Assembly: GCA_017470815.1 (NCBI GenBank)
Contig: JAFUXT010000019.1
Span: 1 to 42,714 of the forward strand
Source: a bacterium
GTDB lineage: Bacteria; Cyanobacteriota; Vampirovibrionia; Gastranaerophilales; Gastranaerophilaceae
DNA: 42,714 bases
Reading direction: 5' to 3'
A program made the position numbers and the translations under genes. Each line of letters begins with the position of its first letter. Within the stretch, counting starts at the first letter, position 1. The notes under the pieces are model-generated. The model was not told the DNA's origin and made no database searches. It was given only the letters and a program-made list of their open reading frames with translations. Positions 33,926-42,436 of the stretch are shown here, piece after piece.

Positions 33926-35014
33926 CTATGCTTCTTCCAAAATCAAAACAGGTTCAGGTATAGAAGTCTGATATTCTATATCAAGATCAAGTTCCTGTGC
34001 CTTTTGTTCATCAGATAAAGCATCTTTTTCTCTGCCAAGACTCCTATATACTTGTGCTCTTTCATAATACAGACGGTTTTCTATCAAATAAATTCTGTCA
34101 TCTTCGGATTTTTTTATAAGTTCATCATAGATTTTTAGAGCGTTTTTATATTCGCCAATATTGTATAAAAACTGTGCCTTATCCCAAAGCAAAGAATCTC
34201 TTTCTCCGTCATCTTTGGTCTTTTTAATTTCATTATCAAAATCATCTATTGCAGATTCATAATCGTTTAAAATATATTTGATATAAATTTTATTATCAAA
34301 ACTCATGCTTTTATATTCATTATTTTTAAGGAGATAAGCCCTATCATAGTCTTCTATTGCCCCTTTATAATCTCCGTCATAAAATTTTGCATATCCTCGC
34401 AGCGAAAACCACTGAGCATCAACAGGCAAAATTTTTGACCATAGTGTTGTCATCTTTATAGCATCAGAATATTTTCCCTTATTTATAAGGTATAAGGTCG
34501 TTTCATAAGGTGAACCAATCCACAAATAAATTCCGCCAATAACCATTAATAACAAAAATATTTTTAAAATTTCTAATTTAAAATCCTTATATGACTGAGT
34601 TTCAATAATATTTGTCACAGGAAAATGTGTTCTTTCGAAAGGTCCGTATTTTTTCCCTAAATAAAATTCAAATAACAATGAAATCAGCCAAAGAATAATA
34701 AATGGTAAAATAAGTGCAAAAACAATAATAGTAACTTTTAAATTGTTATTACCAAAAAGTTGATAATTCGGAAAAACAAAACCGTAAACAAGGATTAAAT
34801 AAAATAAAAGTACCGATACCGTCGAAAATCTCTTGAAATTTTTGATAACTTTTCTCAAATTATTCAAATCCTCGTCGGGAAATATTTTGTTATATTTATA
34901 ACCTCTAAAGGTATTATTTATGGATTTTATAATGGTTTCACCGTTTTCGGTTATACTGTAAAAGTTAACGGGTGAATGTTTATACAACCATTGTAATATA
35001 TTAATTTTAGCCAT
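33926..35014 (-). CDS. Membrane protein with C-terminal TPR repeats
   Basis: A 362-residue protein. The N-terminal part (1-50) is polar, then come three hydrophobic segments (VSVLLFYLILVYGFVFPNY, IIVFALILPFIILWLISLLF, ILKIFLLLMVIGGIYLWIG), then a TPR-like region (about 195-345: YKGAIEDYDRAYLL, YESAIDDFDNEI, YKNALKIYDELIK, LGREKDALSDEQKAQEL). It seems to be an inner-membrane anchored scaffold. Function unknown. Start is ATG at 35014 with AGGGA upstream. The spacer 35015-35169 is AT-rich with no clear feature. Confidence 0.8.
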   Translation of the reverse strand: MAKINILQWLYKHSPVNFYSITENGETIIKSINNTFRGYKYNKIFPDEDLNNLRKVIKNFKRFSTVSVLLFYLILVYGFVFPNYQLFGNNNLKVTIIVFALILPFIILWLISLLFEFYLGKKYGPFERTHFPVTNIIETQSYKDFKLEILKIFLLLMVIGGIYLWIGSPYETTLYLINKGKYSDAIKMTTLWSKILPVDAQWFSLRGYAKFYDGDYKGAIEDYDRAYLLKNNEYKSMSFDNKIYIKYILNDYESAIDDFDNEIKKTKDDGERDSLLWDKAQFLYNIGEYKNALKIYDELIKKSEDDRIYLIENRLYYERAQVYRSLGREKDALSDEQKAQELDLDIEYQTSIPEPVLILEEA

Positions 35015-35169
35015 GCGGTTAATTTATATCCCTCTTGAAAGTATTATATAATAAACGATTTTCAAGAATACTATTTATTTTGTAACAATATATAAAAGTA
35101 TTGTAGATATTGATTTTTGGGGAATAAAAAGTTTTTGGTTTTCTTAATAATTTGTAACAAGAAAATTAA

Positions 35170-35712
35170 TTAAACACCAATCCAGTGCAGATGCCCGATT
35201 ACAAGCCCAAATAATGCCGAAACACCCAAATAGAAAAGCGGATCACGCTTTTTGACAAAACCCGTAATTAAAAATACAGCAAGACATAAAAAACCGAGCA
35301 GATGCAGATTAGAAGTAAATAAAAGTTTTATTCCGACCGCAGATAAAAGCGCACAACCGGCAGGTTTTAGCGCTTTTACACAACTTTGAACATAAGAATT
35401 TTCTTTAAACTTATCAAGAATTTTATACACTACAGAAGCAAAAATAAAAGACGGTAGAACAATAGCAAAAGTAGCGCAAATTGCACCGACAATTCCTGCC
35501 GTCGTAAATCCTGAAAATGTTGCCATATTGATGCCAACAGGTCCGGGGGTAATTGAAGATACGGCAATCATATCTGTTAATTGACTTACACTAAACCATT
35601 TGAATTTTTCCGCAATTTCATACAAAAACGGAAGCGTTGCATACCCTCCGCCAAAAGAAAATACGCCGATATGAAAATACTCAATAAATAGGTATAGCAG
35701 GAGTTTAATCAT
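35170..35712 (-). CDS. Chromate transporter, half-size subunit 2
   Basis: A 180-residue CHR (ChrA) single-domain membrane protein with the family motif FSFGGGYATLPFLYEI and the SITPGPVGINMATFSGF stretch. It overlaps its sister gene by 8 bases. Such half-size pairs act together as a chromate or other anion transporter; the real substrate in a gut anaerobe is unknown. Confidence 0.88.
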   Translation of the reverse strand: MIKLLLYLFIEYFHIGVFSFGGGYATLPFLYEIAEKFKWFSVSQLTDMIAVSSITPGPVGINMATFSGFTTAGIVGAICATFAIVLPSFIFASVVYKILDKFKENSYVQSCVKALKPAGCALLSAVGIKLLFTSNLHLLGFLCLAVFLITGFVKKRDPLFYLGVSALFGLVIGHLHWIGV

Positions 35713-36259
35713 TACTTTTCCTCCTGTTTTTTATAAACTGAACTGCAAGACCGGTAATTATCGCAAATATCACTATTATCGCAGGTGAAATTTTACCCCA
35801 TAGAGCAAGGATTAGGCACAAAACATAAATAACGGAAGTAAATCTGTCAGTTATGCATTTTGACCACATTTCTTTTACTGCAAAGCATAAAAGTGCAATA
35901 ACACCGATTCCGACTCCCCAAAAGATGTAATTTACATGGTTAAATTGTACAAGTTCACTCAATACTGAAGCAAGCAAAACTATTACCAAAAATGACGGTA
36001 AAGTGACCCCTAAAATTGATGCAATCGCACCTTTTGTTCCGAGAAGTTTTCTGCCGGTAAATACGGCGGTATTTATTGCAATAACACCGGGCAGACTTGT
36101 ACTTATTGCATAATATTCGCACAATTCGTCAGATGTTATCCAGCCTTTTTTGTCAACGAGTTCTGAAGATAACAGCGGCAAAATCACATACCCTCCGCCT
36201 AAGAGTAACGCCCCTACTTTAAAAAATGTTTTGAATATACTGAAAAATGACTTTTCCAT
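35705..36259 (-). CDS. Chromate transporter, half-size subunit 1
   Basis: About 184 residues of the same CHR family, with VGALLLGGGYVILPLLSSEL and STSLPGVIAINTAVFTGRK. I prefer the ATG at 36259; an in-frame TTG at 36274 would add five residues. Neither has a Shine-Dalgarno sequence, and a perfect TATAAT lies at 36264-36269 on the reverse strand, so the message may be nearly leaderless. It overlaps the second half-gene by 8 bases, implying a heterodimer. Confidence 0.86.
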   Translation of the reverse strand: MEKSFFSIFKTFFKVGALLLGGGYVILPLLSSELVDKKGWITSDELCEYYAISTSLPGVIAINTAVFTGRKLLGTKGAIASILGVTLPSFLVIVLLASVLSELVQFNHVNYIFWGVGIGVIALLCFAVKEMWSKCITDRFTSVIYVLCLILALWGKISPAIIVIFAIITGLAVQFIKNRRKSND

Positions 36260-36317
36260 AATGTAATTATACAATTTTATTGTTTTTTTTAACTTTTGTT
36301 AACAAATTTTAATAAAC

Positions 36318-36350
36318 AGGCAATTTTTGAAAATAAAAAAACTTTATATA
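36318..36350 (+). promoter_or_regulatory. Upstream element shared with the 16.3-kb gene
   Basis: AGGCAATTTTTGAA, an A-rich run, then ACTTTATATA: the same order and near-identical bases as 16227-16260. It is followed by AGGGTTATTT and the start codon at 36397. See the partner entry for the possible meaning. Confidence 0.4.
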
Positions 36351-36396
36351 GAAGTAAGGGTTATTTAATTATTTTTGTAGGAAAGGTTATTTCATT

Positions 36397-37131
36397 ATGG
36401 GTAATGGTTTAGTATCACAGGTAGGCAGCACAACGACTGCAACAACACCGGCAACATTTTCAACCGGTTTTAATACGAGTTTTGCCAATCCTATGGCAGG
36501 CGGTCTTTTTGGAATGCCAAAGGATTATTCAAATGATTTTATGATGCCGACAGAATTAAAAACAGGCAACATCACAGATGAACAAAGAGCAAGCATTTTC
36601 GGACCTATGTATGTTCCGACACAACAGCAGCAGGTACAACAACCTCAGCAGGCGCAGGTTCAGCCGCAATATCAACAACAAATGCAGTATCCACAGCAAC
36701 AAATTCAGCCTCAGGCTCAGTATCCGCAGCAATATGCACAGTATCCGCAAACTCAAAATCCTTATGCTCCTGCATTCAGTGGTCAGCAGACACAAGAACA
36801 GGCTCAAATGCTCCCTGAACAGGTTAGCGAATACTATGAAAAATTAATGGCAGAGAATCCAAATATCAGAATTACCGAAAAAGGTAATGTATATGAGGTT
36901 ACCAACTCAGGTAAACAGACAGGCATTTTAGCAGGTATTGGTACGGCACTTGCAGGCGGAATAGTCAAACTTTGCAAAGGTGCAGGGCTATCAAGCGCAT
37001 TCAACCTCAAAAGTCTGGCAATAAAAGTTCCTGCATTGGCAATCGCAGGATGGGCAATCGGTTCTGTTATTGATGCGTTTACAAACAGCAACAGAAAACA
37101 ACAGGCAGATGCTCAACCGCAACAAGTTTAG
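36397..37131 (+). CDS. Q/P/Y-rich protein with hydrophobic C-terminal region
   Basis: A 244-residue protein without Sec signal. The N terminus is Thr/Gly/Phe-rich; residues about 73-137 are low-complexity Gln/Pro/Tyr (units such as QYPQQ); then a small folded part (VSEYYEKLMAENPNIRITEK) and two hydrophobic stretches (GILAGIGTALAGGIVKL and VPALAIAGWAIGSVIDAF). The family is not recognised. The disordered front and paired hydrophobic segments could suit a membrane-inserted or exported protein. Its upstream element resembles that of the gene at 16310. A terminator follows. Confidence 0.72.
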   Translation: MGNGLVSQVGSTTTATTPATFSTGFNTSFANPMAGGLFGMPKDYSNDFMMPTELKTGNITDEQRASIFGPMYVPTQQQQVQQPQQAQVQPQYQQQMQYPQQQIQPQAQYPQQYAQYPQTQNPYAPAFSGQQTQEQAQMLPEQVSEYYEKLMAENPNIRITEKGNVYEVTNSGKQTGILAGIGTALAGGIVKLCKGAGLSSAFNLKSLAIKVPALAIAGWAIGSVIDAFTNSNRKQQADAQPQQV

Positions 37132-37170
37132 TTTTATACCCCTTTCTATAAATAATTAACCCTATATTTT

Positions 37171-37200
37171 CGGTCGGAATCACTCCGACCGTTTTTATTT
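37171..37200 (+). terminator. Rho-independent terminator
   Basis: CGGTCGGA (37171-37178) and TCCGACCG (37184-37191) form a perfect 8-bp stem around ATCAC, followed by a T tract. It ends the gene at 36397-37131. Confidence 0.9.
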
Positions 37201-37266
37201 GTTTTATTTGCTTTATTGTAAATTTTTTCTGGTTCTCCTTTTTTATAATCAGGTTAGTGTAGTCAA

Positions 37267-37295
37267 TTGAACGAGCATATCAACCTCATTATTAT
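37267..37295 (+). promoter_or_regulatory. Candidate promoter of the radical SAM gene
   Basis: TTGAAC (37267-37272) and TATTAT (37290-37295) are separated by 17 bases; the ATG is 53 bases downstream. The two boxes are the same as those proposed for fliE at 8307-8336. Confidence 0.5.
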
Positions 37296-37347
37296 TTGCG
37301 ATTAATTAAAAAATATGCTAAAATTCAGAAAGTATTGAGGTTTATTT

Positions 37348-38709
37348 ATGGCTAAAACGGATTGTTTACTTGTTCATGTCCCGCAAGTGAGAGGTTTTTC
37401 CCAAAAAAATTTTAAACTGTTTATCAATTATATTGCGATTGGTGTTTTTTCAATGTGTAACGAACTTGCAAAAAACAAGTTTAAACCGCAGATTATTCAT
37501 TTGGGAGTAGAAAAGTCATTTGATGCAGATTTTGATATAGCGGATTATGTCAAAAAAAATAAAATTAAAATGGTCGGATTGTCTTTGCATTGGCACTATC
37601 AAACTTACGATACTCTCAATGTAGCAAAAAGAATTAAAGAAATAAATCCTGATACCTTTATATTTTTAGGCGGAATAATGTCGTCTGCGTTTGCAGATGA
37701 TATTATAAAAAAATACTCATACATAGACGCCGTAATAAAAGGCGAGGGTGAAAAAAGTATCGTTGAACTTGCGCAAAAAATTCACTCGCAAGATAAGAAT
37801 TTGTCATCAGTTTCAAATCTGCGCTGGCGCCAAAACGGTAAAATTATAAAAAATAAAAAAATATGGTTTGCCAACGAAGAAGAATTAAACAGTTACAGTT
37901 TTGATGCTCTTAAATACCTTAAAAACTACGAAAGATATTTAAAATTCCCGTTTATTTACAACTACAATGCAGAAAAGCCGGATGAAATAAACTATCGCAA
38001 AAAATCAAGTTTTGTATGCTGTTTGGGACGTGGCTGCCCCGGCAATTGCAGTTGGTGCGGCGGCGGATATGAAGCGATGAAAAAAATTACGGGCAGAAAT
38101 TGTGTAACTTTGCGCAGTCCAAAAATTGCGGCAAAAGAATTTATTAATTTTAAGAAAAAATACAATCTTGAGGAATATTATATCTGTTTTGATCCGTTTC
38201 CTAAGAATCAACAATACCTGATTGAACTGTTTGAGATTTTAGGCAAAGAAATGCCGAACAAAATTGATATTTCGTTCGAATGTTTTGGGCTTCCGACAAA
38301 AGAATTTATTGATTCTTTTAAAAAGAATTTGGGTAAAGATTCACAGATAATCATTTCTCCTGAATTCGCAAGTGAGGATTTGCGAAAAGAGCATAGGGCA
38401 TTTTGGTTCTCTAACCAGGAATTGTTAGATTGTCTTGAATACCTGATTAAAAATGAAGTCAGGACACTTTTGTATTTTTCAACTCTGCCTTTTGAATCGG
38501 AAGAAGACAAAAAGGCGACCAAAGAACTTATCAATAGAATAGTGATAGATAAACATTCGGAATTTGTTGAAGCAATAAATCAGCAGATAAATGACATTGA
38601 GCCATTCTGTCCGCTTGCGCTGAACGCAGAAAAATACGGAATAACTCTGTCGCTCAAAACGCTTGAAGATTATATAAATAACTCTAAAGGTCATAGAGAT
38701 TTGTTATAA
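37348..38709 (+). CDS. B12-binding-domain radical SAM protein
   Basis: A 453-residue enzyme. The N-terminal about 150 residues have the cobalamin-binding fold (VGLSLHWHYQTYDTL, FIFLGGIMSSAF, AVIKGEGEKSIVEL), but I see no DxHxxG motif, so cobalamin may be bound without the histidine ligand. The radical SAM cluster motif is C-x3-C-x2-C at residues 230, 234 and 237 (GRGCPGNCSWCGGG). Such enzymes catalyse methylations or rearrangements; the substrate is unknown. It is a single gene with its own promoter. Confidence 0.88.
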   Translation: MAKTDCLLVHVPQVRGFSQKNFKLFINYIAIGVFSMCNELAKNKFKPQIIHLGVEKSFDADFDIADYVKKNKIKMVGLSLHWHYQTYDTLNVAKRIKEINPDTFIFLGGIMSSAFADDIIKKYSYIDAVIKGEGEKSIVELAQKIHSQDKNLSSVSNLRWRQNGKIIKNKKIWFANEEELNSYSFDALKYLKNYERYLKFPFIYNYNAEKPDEINYRKKSSFVCCLGRGCPGNCSWCGGGYEAMKKITGRNCVTLRSPKIAAKEFINFKKKYNLEEYYICFDPFPKNQQYLIELFEILGKEMPNKIDISFECFGLPTKEFIDSFKKNLGKDSQIIISPEFASEDLRKEHRAFWFSNQELLDCLEYLIKNEVRTLLYFSTLPFESEEDKKATKELINRIVIDKHSEFVEAINQQINDIEPFCPLALNAEKYGITLSLKTLEDYINNSKGHRDLL

Positions 38710-38790
38710 TTTATACCGTTGTTCCCTCTGCAAGCAGGAGAGAAAAATTTTTAAAACAAATCTTTTATCTGGTCAGCAAATCAACTATAA

Positions 38791-39045
38791 TTATTTTAAT
38801 TCTCTGTCAATTGCGGCAAGTACTTTTTCAACCGTTGCTTCTTTAATAACTTCATCATTAACTTTTACATAAGGTGCTTTTGAAAATTCCCAGTCAATTG
38901 AACATAAACCCAAGCATGGAGAACCTGCCACATCTACGTCTTCGCCGTACTTTCTCGGGACTAAATCCAACAGTTCCTGCAAATTTGAAGAACCCATTAC
39001 AAAACAAGTTGTTCCCAAACATACTTTTACATTAACTTTAGCCAT
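38791..39045 (-). CDS. Small 2Fe-2S thioredoxin-like ferredoxin (NuoE-like)
   Basis: An 84-residue stand-alone domain of the NuoE/HndA C-terminal type, with a [2Fe-2S] site formed by C9, C14 (CLGTTC) and C44, C48 (CLGLC). Such small proteins deliver or accept electrons for hydrogenase modules. AGGAG lies 8 bases before the ATG. It is the last gene of the HydS-like module, 11 bases after the phosphatase gene. Confidence 0.88.
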   Translation of the reverse strand: MAKVNVKVCLGTTCFVMGSSNLQELLDLVPRKYGEDVDVAGSPCLGLCSIDWEFSKAPYVKVNDEVIKEATVEKVLAAIDRELK

Positions 39046-39056
39046 TTTTTTAACTC

Positions 39057-40220
39057 CTATATATACTGTACACTGACATTTTTGTAGTATTTATCCTGCA
39101 AAACATTTTTCATTTTTTTGATTATGTTTTTGCGGATTTCAATTTCAATCGGCATATTGGGATTGTAATGTGCCTGATTAAGTTTTGCCCCGACCATAAA
39201 ATATATACAGTCGCTATCTAACAAAAATTTTACCAACTTCCCTGCCGCATTGTCAATATCCCACTCTCCTGATTCAAGATATTCAAGGGTTTGGGTAAGT
39301 GTTAAAATCCCCTCGGTTACCAAATCTACTCCGTCCATATATGAACAAGACGGAAGTTTTCCGATACTAATTGTTGTATCCATTGTAATCGGGATATTTA
39401 GTTCTCTTGATATAAGATTTGCGGTTGTGCCGCCAGCAATTGCCTTTTTACCTTTAAAATCTTTGAATGTTTGTGCATACTGCGCGTCATTTTTCTGATT
39501 AAACGGTGGTCCTGTAAATACAAGCGATTTCCTCGGTTCTCTGCAATACAGAACAAGTGCAGACATATCGTCTTTCGGATTTCTGTCGGTTTCAATATTC
39601 CTTGCCTGTTTTACAAGGTATGAAGATAATTCCGAACTCGAAATTTCAGGATCTTGTTTTAACTTCTCCAATACAAGATTAATAAGTCCGCTTCTGCGTA
39701 AACCGAGTTTTAATTTTTCATTCCCTAATCCGCATTGAGTTATGCCATCCGAACAAAATATTAATCTGTCGCCTAAATCAAGTTTGATTTTGTAACTTTT
39801 CATACAACGGTTTTTGTGGTTTTTTGACGGAATTGATTCATACGACGGTTCCATAACTTCGCCATTTCTAATCCATAAAAAGTCTGGATTCCCTTCTTCA
39901 ACTATTTTTGCATGCCCCTCGTCATTAACATCTATGATAGAAAAAGTTGAATAACTTATTTTTCTGACCTGACATATAGGCAGTGAATTCATAACTATTT
40001 CTGCAGCATCTTTAATAGGAATTTGGTCGCCCTCGACAAATCTCAAAAGCATTGTTGCTGTCATACAGGACAAAATGTTTGCCTTAATTCCAGAGCCCAA
40101 ACCGTCTGATAAAACAGCAATAAGTCTTTCTTCATCCGGATATCTTTTTGATACAAAGTAATCCCCGAAAGCATTTTGATTGTATTTTTTTATCTGGTGG
40201 CAATCAATATCAATAAACAT
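39057..40220 (-). CDS. SpoIIE-family PP2C serine phosphatase
   Basis: A 387-residue protein with an N-terminal PP2C/SpoIIE phosphatase domain: metal-binding acid in LSDGLGSG (D39), FCSDGIT (D158) and PKDDMSALVL (D217, D218). The C-terminal about 150 residues (KSLVFTGPPF..., AIAGGTTANLISRELN..., SIGKLPSCSYMDGVDLVTEG) form an extra domain found with these hydrogenase-linked phosphatases. The TAATG overlap with the upstream HydS-like gene couples their translation. It probably acts in redox signalling by dephosphorylating an unidentified protein. Confidence 0.9.
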   Translation of the reverse strand: MFIDIDCHQIKKYNQNAFGDYFVSKRYPDEERLIAVLSDGLGSGIKANILSCMTATMLLRFVEGDQIPIKDAAEIVMNSLPICQVRKISYSTFSIIDVNDEGHAKIVEEGNPDFLWIRNGEVMEPSYESIPSKNHKNRCMKSYKIKLDLGDRLIFCSDGITQCGLGNEKLKLGLRRSGLINLVLEKLKQDPEISSSELSSYLVKQARNIETDRNPKDDMSALVLYCREPRKSLVFTGPPFNQKNDAQYAQTFKDFKGKKAIAGGTTANLISRELNIPITMDTTISIGKLPSCSYMDGVDLVTEGILTLTQTLEYLESGEWDIDNAAGKLVKFLLDSDCIYFMVGAKLNQAHYNPNMPIEIEIRKNIIKKMKNVLQDKYYKNVSVQYI

Positions 40221-41938
40221 TACTTTTCACTTTCAGATTTGTCGTCATAATCGTTTGCAATAGAATTTAAAAGTGTTTCGGTTTCGACCATGTGTTCACC
40301 TAACAGGCATGCGATTTCTTGAACAATAGAAATATTTTTGGAAATAACCTCTCTTGCTTTTTCGGAAATTTTTTCTCTTGTTGTTTCTGTTTGGGTTACA
40401 TCTGTTATAACCGCACCAACAATTTCGTTTTCTTCTATTGTGAATACATTTATATCATACAAACGGTCTTTTATTGCATAATGTTCCTTGTGCAATTCTT
40501 TTCCTGTTTTAAGAATTGTTGCAAACAAATCCGAAAAATCAACGATTCTGTCTAACGCTGCTCCTGTCATTCCGTCAGGTCTTGATTTAAATATTTCGTA
40601 CATTTCTCCTGCAAACATCTTCATAAAACTGTCGTTTGCTTCAAGGATATTCATATTATTATCAACCATAACAATAGCAGATGGCATACAACGAAGCATT
40701 GCCGCGGCTTTTCTCATTGCAATTTTTCTCATATAAGAAACACACATTGAAGTTTCTGCAACCCCGTCTAACAGTGCAACTGCAAGTTCTCTGCAAGAAC
40801 TGTAACCGCAGCCTCCACAGTTTAGTTCATCTTCATCTGTGTGTTTTCCGATTTTTTTGAGTGCTGATTTAATTTCCTCAAGCGTATAACGGGAATTTAC
40901 GACTCCCTTTGGCGCATACTTACACTCTACAACGGTTGTTGCCTGTTGCGGAATTTTATCTCTGACTTTGACCTTATACATAACATCAGAAATAGAACTG
41001 ATACTTGCTTTATTTGATGCTATGCAAGGACCTGTTATACAACCCGAATCGCAAGCCAAAGCCTCTACAAAGACAGGCATTGCAAGTTTTTCAGGGTCAA
41101 GATTTTCCAACGCTTTTTCAAATGCAGGAATTGTGCAGATTTCCATTAGTTGAACTTCAGGTTTAATCCCTACTTTGCGAATTGTTTCATTCATTCCGCC
41201 GTTTATAGGATATAACGTCCCTTCGTGTGCGCTGTACGGTACAAATTCGTAATCATTTTCTTTTTTTATTTCAGAAATATCCCCAATTTCGTCTGCTATC
41301 CAATATTTTAGTTCTTCGAATGTTATTGAGACATCAATAAGTCCGTCATCTTCATCTGCTTCATTTTTCTTTCCTATACATGGCCCGATAAATACAACGG
41401 CAATATCATTGCCGTAAATATTTTTCAACATTTTTGCATGCGTTTTTGCAGGTGAGCCGATAGGTGTTATGTATTTTGCAAACTCCGGTTTATAGAGCCT
41501 TATATAATCTACGATTACAGGACAAGCACTTGAAATTAGAAGTCCCTTTTCCATTTTATTTAAAATTTCAGTGTCATGTATAGAAACTTCTTGCGCGCCT
41601 AACGCTGTTTCCGATACCTCTTTGAATCCTAATTTTTTTAGAACGGCAATCATTTTTTTGGCAGAATTTTCAAAAACCGAACGCCAGGATGGAGCAAGAG
41701 AAACATACACATCTTTTTTGGCGATAAATAAATTTTTGACTTTTTCCAAATCTGTTCTTACGCATTTTGCATTTGTCGGACAAACCTGAACGCAGTGTCC
41801 GCAGGAAATACATTTTTCCGCAATAACAGATGCGTGGTCGTTTTCTATTTTGATTGCTTTTACAGGACAATGCCTGACACATTTGTAGCAGTCTTTACAT
41901 TCGTTTGTCAAAGTATAAACAGGATGCTGTTTTGTCAT
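40220..41938 (-). CDS. HydS-like sensory [FeFe]-hydrogenase with PAS domain
   Basis: A 572-residue protein. Domains in order: two [4Fe-4S] ferredoxin sites (C14-C17-C20-C24 and C43-C46-C49-C53); an H-cluster hydrogenase domain with SSACP (C139), GPCIGKKNE (C187) and EALACDSGCITGP (C296, C300); another [4Fe-4S] motif (C374, C377, C382, C399); and a PAS domain (about 415-515). In catalytic enzymes the first motif is TSCCP and its first cysteine relays protons; here it is alanine (A138), as reported for sensory HydS types. So this is probably a hydrogen or redox sensor signalling to the adjacent phosphatase, not a bulk catalyst. Confidence 0.9.
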   Translation of the reverse strand: MTKQHPVYTLTNECKDCYKCVRHCPVKAIKIENDHASVIAEKCISCGHCVQVCPTNAKCVRTDLEKVKNLFIAKKDVYVSLAPSWRSVFENSAKKMIAVLKKLGFKEVSETALGAQEVSIHDTEILNKMEKGLLISSACPVIVDYIRLYKPEFAKYITPIGSPAKTHAKMLKNIYGNDIAVVFIGPCIGKKNEADEDDGLIDVSITFEELKYWIADEIGDISEIKKENDYEFVPYSAHEGTLYPINGGMNETIRKVGIKPEVQLMEICTIPAFEKALENLDPEKLAMPVFVEALACDSGCITGPCIASNKASISSISDVMYKVKVRDKIPQQATTVVECKYAPKGVVNSRYTLEEIKSALKKIGKHTDEDELNCGGCGYSSCRELAVALLDGVAETSMCVSYMRKIAMRKAAAMLRCMPSAIVMVDNNMNILEANDSFMKMFAGEMYEIFKSRPDGMTGAALDRIVDFSDLFATILKTGKELHKEHYAIKDRLYDINVFTIEENEIVGAVITDVTQTETTREKISEKAREVISKNISIVQEIACLLGEHMVETETLLNSIANDYDDKSESEK

Positions 41939-41971
41939 ATTTTAACCCCTAATAGTATTCTATATATATAT

Positions 41972-42208
41972 TTATAATAATCCTTCAAGAATATTTTTCA
42001 ATTTGTTTTCGTCAACTTCATCATAATCTTTTCCGTCAACATTTATGTGCGGACCGTTTTCGCATTTATTTTGACAATGAGAACCGACCAAATCAAGTTC
42101 TGTATCAAGATTGTTGTCTTTGATAAAATTTTCTATGTATTCAAGATTATTAATGTTGCCTCTTGCAAAACAAGAACTTCCCATACAAACTTTTATTTCG
42201 TGTTTCAT
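41972..42208 (-). CDS. Small 2Fe-2S thioredoxin-like ferredoxin (second copy)
   Basis: A 78-residue NuoE-like domain, distantly like the one at 38791, with C8, C13 (CMGSSC) and C45, C49 (HCQNKC) as cluster ligands. First gene of the HydS-like operon, 33 bases before the hydrogenase-like gene. AGGAAG lies just before the ATG. Confidence 0.87.
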   Translation of the reverse strand: MKHEIKVCMGSSCFARGNINNLEYIENFIKDNNLDTELDLVGSHCQNKCENGPHINVDGKDYDEVDENKLKNILEGLL

Positions 42209-42245
42209 ATCTTCCTATCCCTAATTAATTTAAACCATACTAATT

Positions 42246-42274
42246 ATTCTATAACGGTGAAAAATTTTAGGCAA
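42246..42274 (-). promoter_or_regulatory. Candidate promoter of the HydS-like module
   Basis: On the reverse strand TTGCCT (42269-42274) and TAGAAT (42246-42251) are 17 bases apart, with the first ATG about 38 bases downstream. Confidence 0.4.
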
Positions 42275-42359
42275 GAACAATGCAATTTTGCGTTATTTCC
42301 CATAGTAAAAATATAAGTTAAAATTTGTAAATACATTTGACATATACGGCTTTTTCTCA

Positions 42360-42388
42360 TTGACAGAGGCATGGGTTGATGGTATAAT
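42360..42388 (+). promoter_or_regulatory. Perfect consensus promoter of the last gene
   Basis: TTGACA at 42360-42365, 17 bases of spacer, and TATAAT at 42383-42388: an exact match to the sigma70 consensus in both boxes and spacing. It drives the prepilin-like gene at 42437. A 12-bp palindrome sits at the expected start point. Confidence 0.8.
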
Positions 42389-42392
42389 TAAT

Positions 42393-42404
42393 ATACGTAC
42401 GTAT
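42393..42404. promoter_or_regulatory. 12-bp palindrome at the expected transcription start
   Basis: ATACGTACGTAT is a perfect palindrome located 5-16 bases after the -10 box of the preceding promoter, where an operator would block transcription. No regulator is known for it. Confidence 0.3.
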
Positions 42405-42436
42405 GACAAAAAATATTAAGAATCGCGAGGAAAGAA

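Noticed and set aside
38710..38790. Terminator after the radical SAM gene (CTCTGC/GCAGGAG near 38731)
   Set aside because: The stem is imperfect and not followed by a clean T tract; it may instead be another decayed repeat copy.
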